64,000 bases of DNA, taken from Codonopsis lanceolata (taxonomy: Eukaryota; Streptophyta; Magnoliopsida; Asterales; Campanulaceae). The translations under genes and the position numbers were made by a program. The notes beneath the pieces are model-generated. The model had not been told where the DNA came from. It searched no databases and worked only from the letters and a program-made list of their open reading frames with translations. Location of the stretch: NCBI GenBank assembly GCA_013146195.2, contig CM028379.1:56555693-56619692 (forward strand), in the 5' to 3' direction. Numbering within the stretch: the stretch's first letter is position 1; every line of letters starts with the position of its first letter. This document shows, in pieces, positions 46,331 through 58,013 of the stretch.

Positions 46331-47039
46331 TATAACTCAGTGATGGAAGTCAACCAGGAGATCATGTGCAGAGTTGGCAGCAGTGACCTGATACGGTTCA
46401 ATACACATTTACCTGCCTAGTCCATGGACATTTAAATGGGCACGAGCATTAACAAATTTTCAAGTAGTATAAATGGGCGGTGCCCATAAAAGACTAATTT
46501 CATTCATGAGTAGGGATGACAATTGAGTGTTAATGGATAGCTAATATATAGTTATGTTATAATCCATTGACATAATGGATAATAGCTTAACCTAAACCTA
46601 TCCATTAACACACAATTATCACCCCTATTCATGCGTATAACAGGACGCCCACAGACATAAAAAGCTTAGCAATGTCATTTATCTTCCATTTGTTCTTCAA
46701 TATTTGAATATCATGTTTCGTTCCTTTTTTTTTTTTTTTTTCAAAACAGTATAGTCAAACTTTATTCATTATCTTTGTTCCTTTTAGGTATTTATATGTT
46801 GATTAACATATAATATTGAAGTAGTTGTGGTTTACTTTTTGAAATAGTAAAAAATAATAAAAAAGGTTCTTACATTCATTGGTGAATGGGCGCCCAATTG
46901 ATCAACCCAATATACTCGTACTAGCTAAAAATTTGGGTGAAATTCTGACTAGTCATTTTTCCAAAGTTTTTCACCTCTCAAATATTCCTATTATTTTTTC
47001 AAACATCTCTTCGGATTAAAAAATCACCATTGTTTGGAT
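46331..47039. other. No supported gene
   Basis: AT-rich, with a poly-T run near 46724-46741. No feature recognised. Confidence 0.4.
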
Positions 47040-47088
47040 TCAAAAGAAGAAGAAGGAGAAGGAGAAGAAGAAGAAGGAGAAGAAAAAT

Positions 47089-47119
<31 letters not shown>

Positions 47120-47630
47120 AGAAGAAGAAGAAGAAGATTCAAAATTAGAAGAAGAATATTCTGAATCAGAAGAAGAAGATTCAGAATCAGAAGAAGAAGA
47201 TTTAGAATCAGAAGAAGACGATTCAAATTCAGAATCAGAAGAAGAAGAAGAAGAAGAAGAAGAAGAAGAAGAAGAAGAAGGAGAAGAAGAAGATTCAGGA
47301 GAAGAAGAAGAAGAAGAAGAAAAAGAAGAAGAATAATATTCTTCTGATGAATCTTCTGAATCTGAATATTCTTCTTCTGATTCTGAATTGTCTTCTTCTG
47401 ATTCTGAATCTTCTTCTTCTCATTCTGAATATTCTTCAAAATCAGAAAAAGAAGATTCATATTCAGAAGATTCAGAAGAAGATTCAGAAAAAATAAAGAT
47501 TCAGAAGATTCAAGGGAAGAAGATTTAGAAGAAGAAGAAGATTAAGAATCCTCATCATCATCATTATCAGAAGAAGAAGATTCAGCAGAAGACGAAGATT
47601 CAGAAGAGGAAGAAGATTTTGTTGGGTTGT
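47040..47630 (+). repeat. (GAA)n-type microsatellite with GATTCA interruptions
   Basis: Purine-rich plus strand of AGAAGA runs interspersed with GATTCAGAATCAG; from about 47340 a short TTCTTCTGATTCTGA segment runs in the opposite sense. Read on the plus strand it would encode Glu/Ser/Asp-rich peptide but all frames carry stops. Long Leu-rich frames on the other strand are composition artefacts. Confidence 0.9.
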
Positions 47631-48195
47631 TAACTTTAGTTTTCTTACTTTTCTGTTAGGTCCCTCAAACTTTGGCTACTTGTTATTATTAGCAATTGCT
47701 CTTTGATATAAGTTGTTTAACTAATTTTAATTTGTTATAAATTACCTATATGTTTAATATTATAATTAATATTGTTATTAAATATGTTTGTGAATAAGCA
47801 TGAATAAAATGAATAGAATTGATTTAAATATTTTAAATTTAAATTTCTAATTAATATTGTTATTAAATTGTTACTAAATGTTATAATTGTTGTTAGTTGA
47901 ATATTAAATGATATTATTTATAAATAAGCATGAAAAAATGAATATAATTTATTTAATTAATCTATAATTGATATTATTCATTGTAAAATTATAGATTAAT
48001 TAAAAGTATTAATTAATTAAAAAGTATAGATTAATTAATTGTTAAGTACAAATACCGTTAATATAAATAAGTCCACGTAATTAAGATCACTATCTCGTAT
48101 TATAAATACATACAATACCCTTGAAATACTAAAATATGTAAATATTTACACTCTTAATATTCAACTTATAAATTTTTTATCGTGCAATTAATGTG
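47631..48195. other. AT-rich spacer, no gene
   Basis: About 80 percent A/T by eye, with repeated ATTAATTAAT-type motifs. Nothing recognised. Confidence 0.4.
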
Positions 48196-49140
48196 GATGT
48201 CAGGTTTTAGATGTAATGATAAAGGAAAAAGACAAGTGGCTGATGATGATCCTGATCTTTAGAATTACAGCAATCGACTATATAATCAATGTGCTCATGC
48301 ATCTGCTCGACCTAGACGAATGGAACAGGGTAAGTAAGTGCAGCTTAGTGGTAAGACGCTTCACCCATACCTAATAGGCCGTGGGTTCGAGTCACCCAGG
48401 GGGTAAGTGGGGAACCATTATTGATCCTCTTTAAAGAAGAAGAAAAATAAAAAAAATAAAAAAAATAAAAAAAAAGTATTCCAAGACCTAGGGAAATGTC
48501 ACAAGTTTATGAAAGTGAGTTGCCATCGCTCCGAAGCAGAAGAAGCAGCGAGACGATTGCAGGATGTATCTCGTACAATGTTTAGAAGTGCTTCTAGTTC
48601 TGGTAAGGGACTTGGCAGGAATCTTTTGTTTGAGCATAGTTATCAAAGGAATTGGGGGGGGGGATGAGGAGGAGGATGAGTATGTTAGTAGAGGGAGAAG
48701 ATAGGGAGTCCCTCCAGCTCGAGGTGAACGAGTAGGTCGGGGCCTTACGATGTGGATAATGCAGCTACGTGATGAGGATGATGAGAAGGAGGATGAGATG
48801 GTAGAGGACTAGGAGGTAGATGAAGGGGAGGAGGAGGATGATAGAGGTAGACAGATAGGTGCTAGCCATCCTTCACAATGAGGCAGGCGTGTAGGTCCCG
48901 GAGGTAGAGGATATATAGGTGTACGACCAGGAGAAGGACCTTCTTTTGGTAGGGGGCGAGGTCATAGTGGTGCGATGTTTACAGAGTCTTATCATGTGGC
49001 AATGAATGCCACTTAACAAATATAAACATCATGTTATCATCCCCAATTTTTTGAACCCAAGTGTGAATTTCAGAACGAGTTTCAAAAACATGATCAAATA
49101 AATACTCCACATCTGGATATTTATGTTCGTCGTTTTCATT
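48196..49140 (+). pseudogene. Degenerate coding region, acidic and Arg/Gly-rich
   Basis: Frames such as DEEEDEYVSRGRR, MQLRDEDDEKEDEM, RGRGHSGAMFTESYH and FEPKCEFQNEFQKHD lie in order on the plus strand, broken by stops, a run of nine G and a SINE. The acidic-plus-RG composition and the nearby acidic GAA repeat suggest one former gene or transposon ORF, but no family is recognised. Confidence 0.3.
48328..48480 (+). mobile_element. tRNA-derived SINE
   Basis: Box A-like GCAGCTTAGTGGTAAGACGC and box B-like GGGTTCGAGTC in tRNA spacing, then an A-rich tail of AAAAAAT units. No clean target duplication found. It interrupts the degenerate coding region. Confidence 0.7.
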
Positions 49141-49606
49141 GTTGACACTATGATCCTATAATTTTAAGTAATTTTTAATAATTAATAACGATTATTAATA
49201 TTTAACAATGTACATTAAGTAGTAAAATAAAACAAGGACACAATTTTTTAACATTTCTAAATAATTTTTACATTTTATGATAGTAATTTTAAATGATTCT
49301 AAAAATGTATTAACAAATAATAATAATTATTAACAATTATCTAAAATTTATTAACAAATAATAATTATTATTAACAATCATCTAAAATTTATTAACAAAT
49401 AATTAATTTTTCAAATTATCAAAAAATTAAATTAAAAAAATATATCATAAATAATATTTAAAATATAATTAACAATTGAGTTATTTAGTATTCAATAAAG
49501 TCTATCTAAAACAAAAATAATAAAATCAAACTTATACATTCCCCCCTTAAATTCTTTAAACAAATAACCCCCTTTAATGTTTTAATACATAACCACCCTA
49601 TCTTCT
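49141..49606. other. AT-rich spacer, no gene
   Basis: Repeated AATTTATTAACAAATAATAA units around 49310-49410; no gene. Confidence 0.45.
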
Positions 49607-49779
49607 TAAAAATTAGGGGGAATTTCAAGTGGGTACAATTTTAAAAACATGTTTTCATATAGAACCATCAATTTTTTGGACATTTCATGTAACTACAAAT
49701 TGCTTGACAAATGACAAAAATGCCATTAATGAAGACAAACCGATCCCAAGATTTTGGAGGACCAAATTAAACTGAAACT

Positions 49780-51910
49780 CGATGCCAAGTGCCGCATCGT
49801 TGCATTTAAATTGATTTTGGAGGACCAAAATTATTCCAGAAAGTCTGATGCCAATGCCTGGCATCAGGTTGCATTTAAATTGATTTTGGAGGAACAAATT
49901 AAACCAGAAAGTCTGATGCCAATGCCTGGCATCAGGTTGCATTTAAATTGATTTTGGAGGAACAAATTAAACTAAAGTCTCGATGCCAATGCCGCATCGT
50001 TGCATTTAAATTGATTTTGGAGGAACAAATTAAACCAGAAAGTCTGATGCCAATGCCTCGCATCGTTGCATTTAAATTGATTTTGGAGGAACAAATTAAA
50101 CCAGAAAGTCTGATGCCAATGCTTGGCATCAGGTTGCATTTAAATTGATTTTGGAGATCAAAAACCAGACCAGAAACTCTGATGCCAAGTGCTGGCATCA
50201 GGTTGCATTTAAATTGATTTTGGAGATCAAAACCAAAACTCGATGCCAAGTGCCGCATCGTTGCATTTAAATTGATTTTGGAGATCAAAACCGCAGAAAC
50301 TCGATGCCAAGTGCCGGCATCGTTGCATTTGACAATTGATTATGGAGCACCAAAACCGCCGAAACTCGATGCCAAGTGCGGCATCGTTGCATTTAAATTG
50401 ATTTTGGAGCACCAAAAACCAGACCAGAAACTCTGATGCCAAGTGCTGGCATCAGGTTGCATTTAAATTGATTTTGGAGCACCAAAAACCGCATCAAACT
50501 CGATGCCAAGTGCCGCATCGTTGCATTTAAATTGATTTTGGAGATCAAAAACCGATCAAACTCGATGCCAAGTGCCGCATCGTTGCATTTGACAGATTAT
50601 GGAGCACCAAAACCGCCCAAACTCGATGCCAAGCACCGGCATCGTGGCATTTCACAGATTATGCAAAGACCAAAAACCGCAGAAACTCGATGCCAAGCAT
50701 CGCATCGTTGCATTTCACGTGATTATGCAAAGACAAAAATCGCCTGAAAGTCTCGATGCCAAGTGCCGCATCGTTGCATTTCATAGATTATGGAGCATAA
50801 AAATCGCCCGAAAGTCGATGCCAAGTGCCGCATCAGTTGCATTTCACAGATTATGGAGCACAAAAATCGCCCATAAAGTTCGATGCCGTTGCCGCATCGT
50901 TGCATTTCACGTGATTATGCAAAGACAAAAATCGCCCAAACTCGATGCCAAGCACCGGCATCGTTGTATTTCACAGATTATGGAGCACAAAAATCGCCTG
51001 TAAAGTCGATGCCAAGTGCTCGCATCGATGCATTTGATAGTATTTTGGAGGACCAAATTAATCCGTAAAACTCGATGCCAAGCCCCGCATCGATGCATTT
51101 GATAGATTATGCAGACCAAATTAATCCGTAAACTCGATGCCAAGTGCCGGCATCGATGCATTTGACAAAGATTATGCAGACCAAATCAATCAGTAAACTC
51201 GATGCCAATCACCGGCATCGATGCATTTGACGTAAAATCAATCCGTAAACTCGATGTCAAGCCTCGCATCGATGCATTTGACAAGATATGCAGACCAAAT
51301 TAATCCAAACTCGATGCTGCCAAGTCGGCATCGATGCATTTGACAAAGATTATGCAGACCAAATCAATTCAGAAACTCGATGCCAATCATTGGCATCGAT
51401 GCATTTGACGTAAAATCAATCCAAACTCGATGCCAAGCCTCGGCATCGATGCATTTGACAAAGATTATGCATGACCAAAATCAATCAGTAAACTCGATGC
51501 CAAGTGCCGGCATCGATGCATTTGATAGTATTTTGGAGGACCAAATTAATTAAGAACCTCTCGATGCCAAGCCCGCATCGATGCATTTGACTTGATTTTG
51601 GAAGACAAAAATCAATCCAAAAACTCGATGCCAAGTGCCGCATCGATACATTTGATAGTATTTTGGAGGACCAAATCAATCTAGAAACTCGATGCCAAGG
51701 CCGCATCGATGCATTTGACGTAAAATCAATCTGAAACTCGATGCCAACCGTTGGCATCGATGCATTTGACTTGATTTTGGAAGACAAAAATCAATCTAGA
51801 AACTCGATGCCAAGCCCGGCATCGATGCATTTGACAAGATATGCGCACCAAATTAATCCAAAACTCGATGCCAAGCCCGGCATCGTGATGGATTTGACAA
51901 GATTTTGAAA
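49780..51910. repeat. 34-unit tandem array of hairpins, about 63 bp per unit
   Basis: Thirty-four units, counted by hand from 49780 to 51867, with mean period 63 bp and range about 49-69. Each unit holds an inverted repeat: GATGCC, then a 5-8 base loop beginning AAG or AAT, then GGCATC or GCATC. Three forms occur: CTGATGCC paired with GGCATCAG (units 2, 3, 6, 7, 11); CGATGCC with GCATCG then TTGC (mostly units 1-19); TCGATGCC with GGCATCGA then TGC (units 20-34). Only units 5 and 17 mix forms. Linkers are A/T-rich variants of TTGATTTTGGAGGACCAAAT. Noncoding. Confidence 0.92.
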
Positions 51911-52399
51911 AACAATCAAATAGAAACTCTTTCAACGAGAAATTCCTTAGAACAAGCCTATGACGGCTTAGGGTTCAAGCAAAAAGCAAAAAAACTCAAA
52001 TTTTATTAAAAACTACCCAAATAATGTTTAATAGGGTATTTATATGCCCTAACAATCCAAACCCTAAAAGGAAAAGTCTTAAACAAAAAAGACGAAAAAG
52101 CTCGAAAACTTCAAAGGCCCATAACAGTACTTAAACAGCGTTTTTTGGGCTAAAAATGAAGAGTTCACAGGGTAAACCTGGTGAATCTTGTAGAGCTCGT
52201 CGAGAGCTTCGATTTGATATGCTGTGGGTCCCGTAATTCATCCGGACGCGAAAGTTATGCTCCGTTAAAGTTCTGCCGACCGTTAGGTGCTCTCTACTAT
52301 TGCTTAACGGAAACTAACGGAGAAATTGTGAAAACAAAATTTGATCTTGCTACAAAACTTGAAAGTCATCCCTACATCGAGTGAGGTAAACCAAATATA

Positions 52400-52572
52400 C
52401 AATTCTCCACTTCCAATCAACCAAATTCCTTTCAACCTTGCTTTTTCCTCCTGATCTCTTCTCAAATTTTGGTTTTCTCAACCCAAATTACTCCGAATTC
52501 ACATCTCACTACTTCTCCTAATCTTCGCCATGGACGCTCAAAGAGCTCTGCTAGATGAACTCATGGGTTCAG
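52400..52572 (+). pseudogene. LUC7-like gene: 5' UTR and first exon fragment
   Basis: ATG at 52530 opens MDAQRALLDELMGS, then a GT donor at 52573 (TTCAG before GTACC). The MDAQRALLDELMG start is what I recall for plant LUC7-like proteins (U1 snRNP-associated splicing factors). About 120 bases of CT-rich 5' UTR-like DNA precede it. The LUC7 zinc fingers that should follow are absent; instead a duplicated CAAACCTTCATTCTTCC segment and then the element's right end appear. The identification rests on 13 residues, so it is moderate. It may still provide a promoter and a splice donor. Confidence 0.55.
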
Positions 52573-52950
52573 GTACCTTTTCAAACCTTCATTCTTCCAT
52601 TATTTCTTCATTTCGCCTCGTGGTACCCGAATGGTGGTACCCGAATTGTACCTTGACAAGATTAATCCAAAACCACCATTTCTTCATTTCGCTTTATTTC
52701 AAACCTTCATTCTTCCATTATTTCTTCATACTCGATCTATCCCTGCTCGAACTCATTTAGAGGGAATGGTGGTTGAGGTTGACGAAGACGAGGAGAGACG
52801 GAGAGAGGGAACCGAATTCTTCCTTATTAAAGGGCAGTGACGTATTTTTCCTCCAAAATTGTATCTAAAAGATATGTCCAAAAAGTAGCTGGATTTATTT
52901 GAAAACATGTTTTAAAAAATGTACCGGCTTGTAATTATTCCTAAAAATTA

Positions 52951-53825
52951 ACAAAGTTTCCTCTTTGTTTGGATCCCATCTAACAGCCAAACGGACCTAA
53001 CCCCGCCACTCTTGTGAATCTGCCTAGTAATCAGTCCACTGCCCAGCCCACCCTTGTGAGACTGCAAGGAACCGGACCCCCACTCCCTTCCTGCCTTACC
53101 GTCTGGCCCAATAACAGTCCCAAGCCTAGACCCACATTTGGACTGCTCCTTCACCGGACTGTAAGCCTACCACCCCCACTTGGACTGCCGCCCAACCGGT
53201 CCAAGTACAATCTACGCTTTAGGGACTGCCTAGAACCCAGTCCATGATAAAAAAAAATAATAAAAAATTCATTTAAACAATTTTGTTAAAAAAAATTACA
53301 GATAAAAATTGAACATTTGGAGATAAAAATCGAACAATTGAAAGTAAAGATTACCATAAAGTGTGCATCAGTGGTAAATGTAGCATCGTTATCATCGTCC
53401 ATGTCTACGTTTCAATACCATATTTGTCGATTTGTTTCCAAAATTGGTACACTTTTTGGAAGTTTTGACTGGAGGTAAAAAAAATTGAGAGAAGTTTTAT
53501 GAAGGATTTTTTCATTCACTCAGATTTTTTTACAACCTGAAATTTATACACATGTTAGTTTTCACTTAGTAACTTAATCAAATTAATTAGTAATTAATCG
53601 TGTTTAAATTAATTTAAATTAGGTATAAGTTTAAAAAACCCAAAATATTTACTTTGTCTTTAATATTAGAAGGAGGGCAGTTTGATTACTCTATTAGCTT
53701 GTTTTTTTTCTTTTAAATTAGAAGGAGGACAGTTTGGTAACTTGACCACTTAAGTAGTGTTGTATTTAATGTTTTTTGGTATCACATTAAGGAGTTCTGT
53801 TAATTATAAATAATTTGCTTTAAAC
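52951..53825. other. No gene; GC-rich GGACTGC-like stretch
   Basis: 52980-53245 holds scattered CCAGTCC / GGACTGC motifs in both orientations, a possible degraded small transposon. The rest is AT-rich, with AGAAGGAGG.CAGTTTG.T repeated near 53668 and 53721. Confidence 0.35.
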
Positions 53826-54530
53826 AATGCGTTGTTTCTTGGAGCTCCAAGAGATCGGGTTGCTTCCAAGATAGACTATGTAGGCACTAGTGGATGTGTA
53901 GTCGTCCTTGTTGCCAGCCTAGTCAGCATTAGTGAAGGCATGGAAAGCAGGAGGAAACTGGCGATGAAGGAGAATGCCCGCATTAATAGAGTCACAAAGG
54001 TATCGAAGAACACGCTTGACCGTATTCCAGTGCTCGGTCGTCGGCCCATGCATGAAATGAGAGAGTTTGTTGATGGTGAAGGCAACATTAGGCCGAGTAT
54101 GAGACAAATATTGAAGACTCCCGACCATTGCTCGAAACTCTGTCAGATCTGTAAGAGCAGTGCCCATATGAAGAGTTAAGGCAGGCGAGGTAGCAAGAGG
54201 CGTAGCTACTGGGCGAGCATCGGTCATACCTGTGTGAGCAAGGAGATCAACAATGTACCCGCGCTGGGTGAGCAGAAGACCTCTTGGGCGCTTAAAAACC
54301 TCAACCCCAAGGAAATAGTGAAGATCACCAAGGTCTTTGAGCGAGAAGCGACTAGTGAGCAGGGAGATGAAAGTCTGAACTGGAACGGGCTGGTTCCCAA
54401 TGATGATGATGTCATCAACATAGAAAAGGAGGTGGATGATGTTGCCCGTTGTACGAAGAATGAACAACGATGTGTCGGCCACCTAGTTTTTGAAGCCAAA
54501 GGCAAGTAGAAACTGATGTAGGTCATTGTA
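53826..54530 (-). pseudogene. Copia C2: reverse transcriptase C-terminus and RNase H
   Basis: Minus-strand frame with FYVDDIIIIGN, the YVDD catalytic box, then FSLKDLGDLHYFLGVEV, SLQYLSHTRPNVAFTINKL and a KRVLRYL motif. It continues to RNase H FTNAD, a stop, and SSKKQRIV, where homology ends at 53826. The C-terminal RNase H and 3' LTR are missing. A continuous frame of 187 codons survives here although the rest of the polymerase is broken. Confidence 0.85.
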
Positions 54531-55075
54531 CCATGCTCGGGGAGCCTGCCTGAGACCATAAATAGCCTTGTGAAGCCGACACACATGTTTAGCTAGCTTT
54601 GTCCTTGTCTATGAAAATAGGTAATTGAGCCATGAATACCTCTTCGGACAGCTGGCCTTGAAGAAAGACATTATTCATATCAAATTGTAGAAGATTCCAT
54701 CTTTGACAAACTGCCAGCGAGAGAACAAGACAAACAATGGTCGGTTTAACTACCGGGCTGAAAGTCTCATGATAATCAACCCCTCGTCACTGATGAAATA
54801 TTTTGGCTACTAGGCGAGCTTTGTAGCGATCAATGGTGCCATCTGCATGTCTTTTGATGTGGTAGATCCATTTACAGCCGACAATATTGTGAGAATCTAC
54901 CGAAAGGACCAGATCCCAAGTTCCATTGAGAGCTAATGCATCATATTCCTCAGACATGGCCTGACACCACTTCACATCCTTTAGAGCCTGAGTGACACAT
55001 GTTGGTTTACTGTCCGCTGCTAGTTAAGCCGAAAGACTCAGTTTGGTGAATGGTTTGTTGATGTTGTTTTTAGAG
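54531..55075 (-). pseudogene. Copia C2: reverse transcriptase N-terminus, degenerate
   Basis: WCQAMSEEYDALALNGTWDL and GCKWIYHIKRHADGTIDRYK are the standard opening of copia reverse transcriptase; GVDYHETFSPVVKP and DMNNVFLQGQL follow. Multiple stops and frameshifts. Confidence 0.8.
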
Positions 55076-55695
55076 CGAGTAACTATGGATGAAGTTCCGT
55101 AAGCAGGCACGTGTCAATGGGCACGCACGCATTACAGTGAATGTGGTCACGAGCATGGGCATGTGGGGCATAGTGCTATCCTCGGGCATGGGGCTGGATG
55201 CGGATGAGGGTTGAGTAGCCGACATAACACTAGTAGCGGGCAGTGGAAAGGGTGGTTGAGGCTGGTGTATGGACGAGCTGAGATCAACCATATTATGCTT
55301 AGTGCGAGGAGAAACTGGCGGGGAGGCATTAAAGCGAGCAGCCGACGGTGTGTATGAGTTTGGGAGCAATTCATGAGGAGGTAGCCAAGAGACACTAGTA
55401 TAAGTATCTAGGCGAGTAGGGCAAGTAACCGGGTTGGACATTGGGAAGTTAGACTCGACAAATCGAACATGACGTGAAATTAACAGTTTGGTGGTGCTCG
55501 GATCATAACAGAGATAGGCACTCTGAGTGAGCTAGTAACCAAGGAAGACATAAGGAGTGGAGTGAGCAGCGATTTTGTGAGCGAAGTAAGGGTAGCAAAG
55601 ACAACCAAAGGCACGAAGTTTAGACTAGTTGGGTGGAGAGCCAAAAAGTTTATGGTAGAGAGACTGGTGAGCAAGGGTGGGTGTTGGTAGCCGAT
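55076..55695 (-). pseudogene. Copia C2: integrase C-terminal and linker region
   Basis: FGCLCYPYFAHKIAAHSTP and VRFVESNFPM motifs are the copia integrase C-terminal part, then a Pro/Ser-rich linker. Broken by stops. Confidence 0.65.
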
Positions 55696-56220
55696 TTATG
55701 AGGTAGGCCTCTGTTTGGAGGTAAACGACCAGAATGGTAGCGGAACAGATGCACGAGAGAGGAGAGAGATAACAGTCTCGACAATATGGCGATGGCGACG
55801 TTCCGAGAACCCATTGTGCTCCGGGGTGTGAAGGGGCGAGGTGAGGTGAGAGATGCCATGGGCGGACAGGTAAGCGACCAAGCCAGAATCTCGGGCAAGC
55901 CCCATGTACTCGCCTCCATTGTCCGAGTAAAGAGTGACAATGGTTATTTTAAAATAGTTTTCGACCAAAGCTTTAAACGTAGGAAAGATGGTGGCGACCT
56001 CAGATTTGAGTCTGAGCGGGTAAAGCCAAATGTAATGAGTATAGTGATCAACAAAGATCACATAGTATTTGAAACTATCAATAGAGGGAAGAGGGGAGGT
56101 CCAAACATCAGTATAAATAGTTTGTAGAGGTAGAGTAGACACAATAGTATTATGATGAAAAGGAAGTTTATGACTTTTATTAGAAAGACAATCATTACAA
56201 TGAGTATGAGGAGTGCAAGC
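55696..56220 (-). pseudogene. Copia C2: integrase core
   Basis: TIYTDVWTSPLPS, LYSDNGGEY and NGFSERRHRHIVETV keep the DDE-type catalytic positions in a 148-codon frame. It is preceded by CNDCLSNKSHKLPF of the zinc-binding region. It ends at a stop after FWSFTSKQRP where other copies continue. Confidence 0.85.
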
Positions 56221-56750
56221 AGTGTTTCATGCTAAACCTACGCTAGAGAGTATCCGACTTTGGACGGGGCCAGACAGATGATCAAGACGATGATGCCAAT
56301 CCTGGTGAGAGACTTTGGAGCTGACACAAGCAGAAGGGCGATGAGAGGGAGTTGTGGTAGGCCATTCATATACACCATTCTTAGACTGCCTGGTCAACAG
56401 TATTCTCCCTGTTAATAGATCCTTCACATTAAAAGAAGATGGTAAGAACTCAATAGACATGTTATTGGATATGTAGAATTGTGATATGAATATGAGATTA
56501 CATTTCATGCTAGAAACAAACAGGACATTTTGTAAAGTAAATGTGTGTGCAGGTGTGGGGAGGATAGAAGAACCAGTTTTGGAGATATATAGACCTGTAC
56601 CATCACTAATGACCATGTCATCCTTTCCCGTATAGTTGGAGTGAAGATGGAGGTTGCCAAGATCGTTGGTAACATGGTGGGAAACACCACTATCGAGAAG
56701 CCAACCTGGAGTCCCGGTGTCCCGGTGTCCGCTGTGGTCACAAGGTATGC
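56221..56750 (-). pseudogene. Copia C2: protease and GAG-pre-integrase
   Basis: Aspartic protease start WLLDSGVSHHVTNDL with DSG kept, VISDGTGLYISKTGSS, then WHHRLDHLS of the pre-integrase domain, ending at a TAG after SSVGLA. Confidence 0.85.
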
Positions 56751-57724
56751 TCATGGGTGCCTTGTGTAGTTACTGGCCGAGTTGGAGTTCGTGGGCAGAG
56801 ATGTGGTGGTGACCAATTGAAAGTTTGGGCAACGAGCAACCGTGTGTCCCTGCAGGCGACAACCCTGACACTTATCAATATAAGGTCGTTGTTGGCGAGG
56901 AACAGAAGCCGAAGACTGCTGGGAGGGTTGCCGAGGTTGAGCGGGAGCTGCTCGAGCTTGCGAGGAGGAGTACAGAGCATGCGAGCTGTGGTTCCTTGAG
57001 GTAGCAACATTGGCAGAGACAGGATGTGAGAAGGACGCGGGCTGTGACTGCTTCAGAAGCAGTTCGCGATTGATGAGTTTTTCATGGAGCTCATCAAACG
57101 ATATGGTAGTGTCCCGGCCTTCCACCACATCCACAATGTGACGGTAGTTATCATCCAAACCACCAAGGATGGTCTGAATAAGATCCTCGTGGTCAAGCAG
57201 TTTGCCTAGAGCTGCGAGTTCATCTGCACGACTTTTGACAGACTGTATGTAGTCGGAGACCGATTGAGTGTCCTTGGATACCCGCTTGATGTAGTCTTTA
57301 ATCTTTTTGATGTGGCCACTAGTTGGGCGAGCATATGTGTGAGCCAGAGTTTCCCATTCTTCACGAGTAGTGGCGGCCTGTTAGATCAGAGGAACCAGGG
57401 GAGCAGAGAGGAAACCAACAAGAGCTCCGAACAAGAGTTTGTCTTGTCGGATCCAGGTTTGGTAGTGTGGGTTTGGGATGAGAACGTCCTTGGATGATTG
57501 AGCATCCTTGGTTAGGACGGTGGGATGCGGGCATGTGTGTGAGTCGTCTATAAACTTGTAGAGGTCATAGCCAATGAGAGTGACCTCAACTTGGAGTTTC
57601 CAAGCTATGTAGTTTGTGGAGATGAGTTTGGTGATGTTGTGGTGAGAGATGTTGATGAGGTCGAAGGTTTGTATGGGATCAAGGGGGGGTTTTTAATGGT
57701 GAGGAAGCAATTTCCGTTAGCCAT
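56751..57724 (-). pseudogene. Copia C2: gag
   Basis: From ATG at 57724 (MANGNCFLTIKNP) with an early frameshift in a C run. It has ISTNYIAWKLQVEVTLIGYD, WIRQDKLLFGA, GGLDDNYRHIVDVVEGRD and zinc knuckle CQGCRLQGHTVARC. It is the same family as gag C1 at 13678-14546, and shows what C1 lost at its zinc knuckle. Confidence 0.85.
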
Positions 57725-57793
57725 GGTGGAGGGTGGTAAGGGCAGCGGCTGGAGGGAGAAGATGAAGGTTTTAAGAGAAAAACTCTGATACGA

Positions 57794-58013
57794 TGTAGAA
57801 ACTAATAAAGTTTAGAAATAATGACATAACTTTTTTATTGATTGAATCATCTATTTATAGGGAGAGTTATAATTAGAGTTACAATTGGAGTATGGTACAA
57901 AAAACCTTTACAAAAATGGTAACATAATAAGAAAAAACTATAAAAGGTAAATATCATTAACTAATAATTATAAATAAAAAAGAATAAAATAATAAATATA
58001 TTATTCTCTAATA
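57794..58013 (-). mobile_element. Copia C2 5' LTR
   Basis: 220 bp from TATTAGAGAA to TTTCTACA on the minus strand, aligning with the C1 LTR. CTATAAATAG (about 57853-57862) is the TATA box. The primer-binding site at 57783-57793 is mutated (TCGTATCAGAG). Confidence 0.7.

Larger units (their letters stand above)
49616..52941. mobile_element. Mutator-like element with hairpin array and LUC7-like exon
   Basis: Termini are inverted repeats of about 120 bp: left from GGGGGAATTTCAAG, right (reverse complement) from GGAATAATTACAAG, sharing ACATGTTTTCA and TTTTTGGACAT. The 9-bp direct repeat TAAAAATTA is identical on both sides (49607-49615, 52942-52950). No transposase. The cargo is a tandem hairpin array (49780-51910), a GC-richer segment (52140-52400) and a gene 5' end (about 52400-52580). 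Confidence 0.85.

Noticed and set aside
46999..47460. Leu-rich 153-codon frame on the minus strand
   Set aside because: It is the complement of a GAA/TTC microsatellite; composition alone produces the open frame.
48328..48410. Functional tRNA gene
   Set aside because: Boxes A and B are present but the acceptor stem does not pair and an A-rich tail follows, so a SINE is the better call. The same holds at 35279 and 35785.
49780..51910. CRISPR-like array
   Set aside because: Units have repeats and variable parts, but the context is a plant genome with no cas genes, the linkers are variants of each other rather than unrelated spacers, and the block lies in a Mutator-like element.
53832..54179. 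Plus-strand 115-codon frame
   Set aside because: It is antisense to the copia C2 reverse transcriptase/RNase H frame with YVDD and other motifs.
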